NCBI GenBank assembly: GCA_900556795.1
Contig: USQD01000049.1
Location: 1 to 10,609 of the forward strand
Direction: 5' to 3'
Source of the DNA: an uncultured Prevotella sp.
GTDB lineage: Bacteria > Bacteroidota > Bacteroidia > Bacteroidales > Bacteroidaceae
Length of the DNA: 10,609 nucleotides
Part shown: positions 7,042 through 10,609 of the stretch, in pieces
Numbering within the stretch: position 1 is the stretch's first letter
Layout: the number at the start of each line of letters is the position of its first letter
Position numbers and translations under genes: made by a program
Notes under the pieces: generated by a model
The model's input: the letters and a program-made list of their open reading frames with translations, nothing else
Databases searched by the model: none
What the model was told of the DNA's origin: nothing

Positions 7042-10000
7042 TGACTATTCAAGAAATAGAACAATTATATGGGCGTTCGCCACAGGCGAATGCCTTTTTG
7101 AGTTTATTGAAAGGGAAGTCGGTTCGCTCGGTTTCTCTTCAGGGTTTATTGTGCTCGTCGGTCCCTATGTTTTTTGCTCCTTTGCAAGAAAAAATAGGGC
7201 GTATAGTACTCTTTGTACTCAATGATGCTGATGAAGCTGGCTATTTCTATCACGACCTTACGCAGATGATGGGGCAGGAGAATACGTTCTTCTTTCCATC
7301 CAGTTACCGCCGTGCCATCAAGTATGGGCAGCGGGATGCGGCTAGCGAAATCCTGCGAACAGAAGTACTTGCCAGATTGTCATCGGAATCATCTTCTGCT
7401 TCTGGAGGTATTTATATTGTTTCTTATCCTGCAGCACTTGCTGAAATGGTGATTGGCAAGCAACAGCTTGATGACCGTATTCTTAGGTTACAGGTTGGAC
7501 AGCAGGTTTCGCTAACTGATGTGGTTCATACTTTGCGCGATTTCGAACTCGTAGAGACCGATTATGTCTATGAACCGGGTCAGTTTGCTGTGCGTGGTAG
7601 TATTCTCGATGTCTATTCGTACAGTTGTGAATATCCGTTCCGTATAGATTTCTTCGGAGATGAAATAGACACCATTCGTACGTTCGATGTAGAAAACCAG
7701 TTGTCTAAAGACAAGCGGGAACTTATTGAGATTGTGCCGGAGTTGGCGAGCGTTCTGTCTATAAAGCAGTCTTTCCTCAGTTTTCTTCCTTCTGAAGCTC
7801 TTGTGGTGATGAAGGATTATACCTTTGTGCATGACAGCATCGGAAAAATCTATGAAGATGGTTTCTCTGCTCAGATTATGCAGGAACGATTGGAGGAAGC
7901 CAATGAGATGGAAGCTGAGAAAATCATGCATGAGATGAAGAAGGAATTCAATCTCGTAACTCCTTTGGAATTTCAAAAAGGTGTGGCTGAACATCAAAGA
8001 GTGGTGTTATCCGGTAATGCTGATTCTGCTATTAGCTTTCAGATTGCCCCACAGCCGCTCTTTCATAAAAATTTTGAACTTTTGACCAAAACCTTGGAGG
8101 ATTACCAGCTTCAGGGTTACACCTTATTTATATTAGCAGATAGCCAGAAACAGCAACAGCGTCTCAAGGATATCTTCTGCAGTGAGGAATTGAAGCGATA
8201 CAACATCAGTTTTACATCTGTAGACAAGACTATCCATGAGGGCTTTATCGATCACGACAAGAAATGCTGTTTCTTTACCGATCATCAGATTTTCGACCGA
8301 TTCCATAAGTATAACCTCCGTTCAGATAAGGCAAGAGCTGGAAAAATGGCGCTTACCATGAAGGAACTGCAGGAAATGGAACCGGGGGATTTTATTGTAC
8401 ATGTGGACTTTGGTATCGGTAAGTTTGGTGGACTGGTACGTGTTCCTGCCGGCAATAGCTATCAGGAAGTGATACGCATTATCTATAAGAATAATGATAA
8501 GGTGGATGTCTCTATCCATTCGCTTTATAAGATAAGTAAGTATCGTAGAAGTGATACGGGTGAACCGCCTCGTTTGTCTACACTAGGCACTGGTGCCTGG
8601 GACAGACTGAAGGAAAAGGCAAAGAAGAAGATTAAGGATATTGCCCGAGATCTCATAAAACTATATGCGCAGCGCAGAAGAGAAAAGGGTTTTGCCTTTA
8701 GTGCTGACAGTTATCTGCAGCATGAATTGGAGGCATCTTTTCTTTATGAAGATACACCCGATCAGGGAAAAGCTACTGCTGAAGTGAAGAAAGATATGGA
8801 GAGCGGTAGACCTATGGACCGTCTGGTTTGTGGCGATGTTGGCTTCGGAAAGACCGAGGTTGCCATACGAGCTGCTTTCAAGGCGGCTTGCGACAGTAAG
8901 CAGGTGGCTGTACTGGTGCCTACTACCGTGTTGGCTTATCAGCATTACCAAACCTTTAAAAGTCGATTGGAAGGACTACCGGTACGTGTTGATTACCTCT
9001 CTCGTGCCCGTTCTGCCAAGGATACCAGACTGATTATCGAAGATTTGAAGGCAGGCAAGATAGATATACTTGTAGGAACCCATAAATTGATTTCCAAAAC
9101 GGTGAAATGGCACGACTTGGGTCTGCTGATCATTGATGAAGAGCAGAAGTTTGGTGTTTCAACCAAAGAAAAGCTGCGCCAGCTCAAGGTGAATGTTGAT
9201 ACGTTGACCATGAGTGCTACTCCAATACCTCGTACCTTGCAGTTCTCGCTGATGGGAGCGCGTGATATGAGCATCATGCGTACACCGCCATCTAACCGTT
9301 ATCCTATCCATACCGAGCTGATTACTTTTAACCGTGAAGCGATTATTGATGCTGTCAACTTCGAAATGAGTCGTAATGGACAGGTGTATTTTGTTTGCAA
9401 CCGTATATCCAAGTTGGAGGAGCTGAAACTCTTCCTAGAGAAATATATTCCTGATTGTCGTGTGGTCATCGGCCATGGTCAGATGGCACCAGAGCAATTG
9501 GAGAAAGTTATAATGGGATTCATCAATTATGATTATGACGTATTGCTCTCTACTACTATTGTAGAAAACGGAATAGATGTGGGTAATGCCAATACTATCA
9601 TCATAGAAGATGCCCATAAGTTCGGACTGAGTGATTTGCATCAGATGCGTGGTCGTGTAGGACGTAGCAATAAAAAGGCATTTTGCTATCTTATTGCTCC
9701 TCCAAAGAGTGCGCTTACTCCAGAGGCACGTCGCAGACTGGAGGCGCTGGAGACTTTCAGTGAGCTGGGAAGTGGTTTTAATCTGGCTATGCAGGATTTG
9801 GATATTCGTGGTGCAGGTAATCTGTTGGGTTCGGAACAGAGTGGTTTTATGGAAGATCTGGGTTATGAAACCTATCAGAAGATTCTTTCGCAGGCTGTAA
9901 CAGAATTGAAGAACGAGGAGTTCTCTGACCTCTATCAGCAGGAAATGGAGGCAGGGGAACAATTAACAGGTGATGATTTCGTGGACGACTGTGCGATAGA

Positions 10001-10448
10001 AAGCGACTTGGAAACCTATTTCCCTGATACCTATGTGCCAGGTAGTAGCGAGCGAATGCTTTTGTATCGTGAGTTGGATCATTTGCAGAGTGATGATGAA
10101 TTGAAGGCTTATCGCCAGCGCTTGATTGACCGCTTTGGTCCGGTTCCGAAAGAGGGTGATGAATTGATGTATGTAGTAACACTACGGCGTCTGGGTAAGC
10201 GTTTGGGATCTGAGAAAATCATGCTCAAGGCTGGTAGCATGCAAATGCAGTTTGTGAGTAATGTGAACAGTCCGTTCTATAAGAGCCAAATGTTCTCTCG
10301 TGTGATTAATTACGTTACAACTCATGTTCGTGAATGTGCATTAATGGAAAAGAATAACAAGCGTTATCTGCGAATCAAGAATGTTACGAGCGTAGAACAG
10401 GCGGTAGAGCTTTTACGCAAAATCTCGTCCTTAGAGTTAGATAAATAA
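7041..10448 (+). CDS. mfd: Transcription-repair coupling factor Mfd
   Basis: This 1135-residue DNA translocase pushes stalled RNA polymerase off DNA and recruits UvrA for nucleotide excision repair. The order of domains is standard: a UvrB-like N-terminal module (about 1-330, with FFFPSSYRRAIKYGQRD and YEPGQFAVRGSILDVYSY), a variable middle domain (about 330-440), the RNA polymerase-interacting domain (EPGDFIVHVDFGIGKF from 447), and a RecG-like motor. Motor motifs are Walker A GDVGFGKT (Lys604), DEEQ (699-702), SAT (725-727) and RGRVGR (870-875). The translocation motif region with IRGAGNLLGSEQSG lies around 922-935, and the C-terminal regulatory domain (about 980-1090) has DLETYFPDTYVPGSSERMLLYREL. 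Length is near that of E. coli Mfd and I see no missing motif. The start overlaps the glycosyltransferase stop (TAATG), so it is the last gene of the plsC block, ended by the hairpin at 10477-10524. Confidence 0.97.
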   Translation: MTIQEIEQLYGRSPQANAFLSLLKGKSVRSVSLQGLLCSSVPMFFAPLQEKIGRIVLFVLNDADEAGYFYHDLTQMMGQENTFFFPSSYRRAIKYGQRDAASEILRTEVLARLSSESSSASGGIYIVSYPAALAEMVIGKQQLDDRILRLQVGQQVSLTDVVHTLRDFELVETDYVYEPGQFAVRGSILDVYSYSCEYPFRIDFFGDEIDTIRTFDVENQLSKDKRELIEIVPELASVLSIKQSFLSFLPSEALVVMKDYTFVHDSIGKIYEDGFSAQIMQERLEEANEMEAEKIMHEMKKEFNLVTPLEFQKGVAEHQRVVLSGNADSAISFQIAPQPLFHKNFELLTKTLEDYQLQGYTLFILADSQKQQQRLKDIFCSEELKRYNISFTSVDKTIHEGFIDHDKKCCFFTDHQIFDRFHKYNLRSDKARAGKMALTMKELQEMEPGDFIVHVDFGIGKFGGLVRVPAGNSYQEVIRIIYKNNDKVDVSIHSLYKISKYRRSDTGEPPRLSTLGTGAWDRLKEKAKKKIKDIARDLIKLYAQRRREKGFAFSADSYLQHELEASFLYEDTPDQGKATAEVKKDMESGRPMDRLVCGDVGFGKTEVAIRAAFKAACDSKQVAVLVPTTVLAYQHYQTFKSRLEGLPVRVDYLSRARSAKDTRLIIEDLKAGKIDILVGTHKLISKTVKWHDLGLLIIDEEQKFGVSTKEKLRQLKVNVDTLTMSATPIPRTLQFSLMGARDMSIMRTPPSNRYPIHTELITFNREAIIDAVNFEMSRNGQVYFVCNRISKLEELKLFLEKYIPDCRVVIGHGQMAPEQLEKVIMGFINYDYDVLLSTTIVENGIDVGNANTIIIEDAHKFGLSDLHQMRGRVGRSNKKAFCYLIAPPKSALTPEARRRLEALETFSELGSGFNLAMQDLDIRGAGNLLGSEQSGFMEDLGYETYQKILSQAVTELKNEEFSDLYQQEMEAGEQLTGDDFVDDCAIESDLETYFPDTYVPGSSERMLLYRELDHLQSDDELKAYRQRLIDRFGPVPKEGDELMYVVTLRRLGKRLGSEKIMLKAGSMQMQFVSNVNSPFYKSQMFSRVINYVTTHVRECALMEKNNKRYLRIKNVTSVEQAVELLRKISSLELDK

Positions 10449-10476
10449 GCATGTGAGTACTGTTTATAGTAAAATG

Positions 10477-10524
10477 AAAAAACAATGAAAGATTAGATAC
10501 CCCTATCTGCTTTCATTGTTTTTT
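10477..10524 (+). terminator. Long hairpin terminator after mfd, probably bidirectional
   Basis: A perfect 15-bp inverted repeat pairs 10477-10491 (AAAAAACAATGAAAG) with 10510-10524 (CTTTCATTGTTTTTT). Inside it a second 5-bp stem, AGATA (10495-10499) with TATCT (10504-10508), closes a CCCC loop. The right arm ends in six T on the + strand, and the left arm begins with six A, giving a U tract on the - strand too, so it could end transcription from both sides. It lies 28 nt past the mfd stop. Confidence 0.85.
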
Positions 10525-10551
10525 CTTTATGTATAAGTAAAAGATGATGAA

Positions 10552-10569
10552 AAGCGTTTCACAACGCCT
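10552..10569 (-). repeat. Small stem-loop with a GNRA-type loop on the - strand
   Basis: On the - strand this reads AGGCGTT GTGA AACGCTT: five Watson-Crick pairs (GCGTT/AACGC) extended by a G-U and an A-U pair around a GTGA tetraloop. On the + strand the loop would be TCAC, which is not a stable tetraloop class, so the structure favours a - strand RNA. Confidence 0.45.
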
Positions 10570-10586
10570 GTTTGTTTTAACTGCTG

Positions 10587-10594
10587 CAAAGATA
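10587..10594 (-). promoter_or_regulatory. Bacteroidetes-type -7 promoter element on the - strand
   Basis: Read on the - strand the bases are TATCTTTG followed by CA, an exact TAnnTTTG match with the common TTTGCA ending. The -33 element would lie about 19-21 nt upstream, just beyond the right edge of the window at 10609, so it cannot be checked here. It points towards the hairpin at 10477-10524 and away from any visible - strand gene. Confidence 0.5.
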
Positions 10595-10609
10595 GTAATT
10601 AATCTTAAA

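Larger units (their letters stand above)
10477..10583 (-). ncRNA. Candidate short RNA on the - strand between a promoter and the hairpin
   Basis: A - strand transcript started by the -7 element at 10587-10594 would begin near 10580-10583 and stop at the hairpin, giving about 105 nt. Reading 5' to 3' on the - strand it would hold a 7-bp stem AGGCGTT/AACGCTT closed by a GTGA loop (GNRA class, 10552-10569), an AT-rich unpaired stretch, then the 15+5 bp terminator hairpin. There is no gene on the - strand in the window that this promoter could serve and no credible open frame in the RNA (only a 7-codon one within the hairpin). Existence of the RNA is inference. Confidence 0.35.

Noticed and set aside
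10491..10502. GATTAGATACCC, identical to a universal 16S rRNA segment
   Set aside because: Only 12 bases match, the flanking bases do not continue as in 16S rRNA, and the segment is explained as part of the hairpin arm and loop after mfd.
10486..10522. Seven-codon open frame (MKADRGI) on the - strand inside the hairpin
   Set aside because: It is too short to support, lies almost wholly in paired bases and has no evident translation signal.
1..10609. Search for a new defence, mobile or multi-gene accessory system
   Set aside because: All genes of appreciable size belong to housekeeping or common envelope families, they share one strand, and there are no direct repeats, integrase, toxin-antitoxin pairs or CRISPR-like arrays.

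Overview
The window looks like a core chromosomal segment from a member of the Bacteroidales, most likely the Prevotella/Segatella group. The reasons are the Bacteroidetes-type -7 promoter element (TAnnTTTG) at 973-980 (+) and 10587-10594 (-), A-rich leaders without clear Shine-Dalgarno sequences, a DUF4369-type lipoprotein, and the protein families present. The genus is inference; no rRNA or other marker gene lies in the window. All nine genes are on the + strand. I see no insertion sequence, CRISPR array, tRNA, rRNA or phage gene.

Layout. Positions 3-305 hold the 3' part of a FtsB/DivIC-like septum formation gene cut by the window edge, followed by a small four-helix membrane protein of unknown function (437-877). 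A recognisable promoter then leads into a tight three-gene block: a DUF4369-like lipoprotein (1007-1837), dihydroorotase pyrC (1837-3168, 1-nt overlap), and a stand-alone cobalamin-dependent methionine synthase activation domain (3169-4077, its start codon directly abutting the pyrC stop). After a 106-nt gap comes a membrane-anchored calcineurin-like phosphoesterase (4184-5443). A 76-nt gap containing a short AAAGTTC repeat precedes a second tight block: a PlsC-type acyltransferase (5520-6278), a DPM1-like polyprenol-phosphate glycosyltransferase (6301-7041), and the full-length transcription-repair coupling factor mfd (7041-10448, 1-nt overlap). A long hairpin at 10477-10524 ends the block.

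How the genes fit together. pyrC makes dihydroorotate for pyrimidine synthesis. The MetH activation domain presents S-adenosylmethionine to repair oxidised cobalamin on a methionine synthase that must be encoded elsewhere. The acyltransferase and glycosyltransferase act on membrane lipids and lipid-linked sugars. Mfd removes stalled RNA polymerase and recruits nucleotide excision repair. This is mostly housekeeping; I found no convincing new multi-gene system. The points most worth a second look are the split-off MetH reactivation domain with an apparent Asp-to-Asn change at an AdoMet-contact position, a candidate short antisense-strand RNA between a - strand promoter and the hairpin downstream of mfd, a dyad overlapping the promoter at 973-980, and the heptad repeat upstream of plsC.
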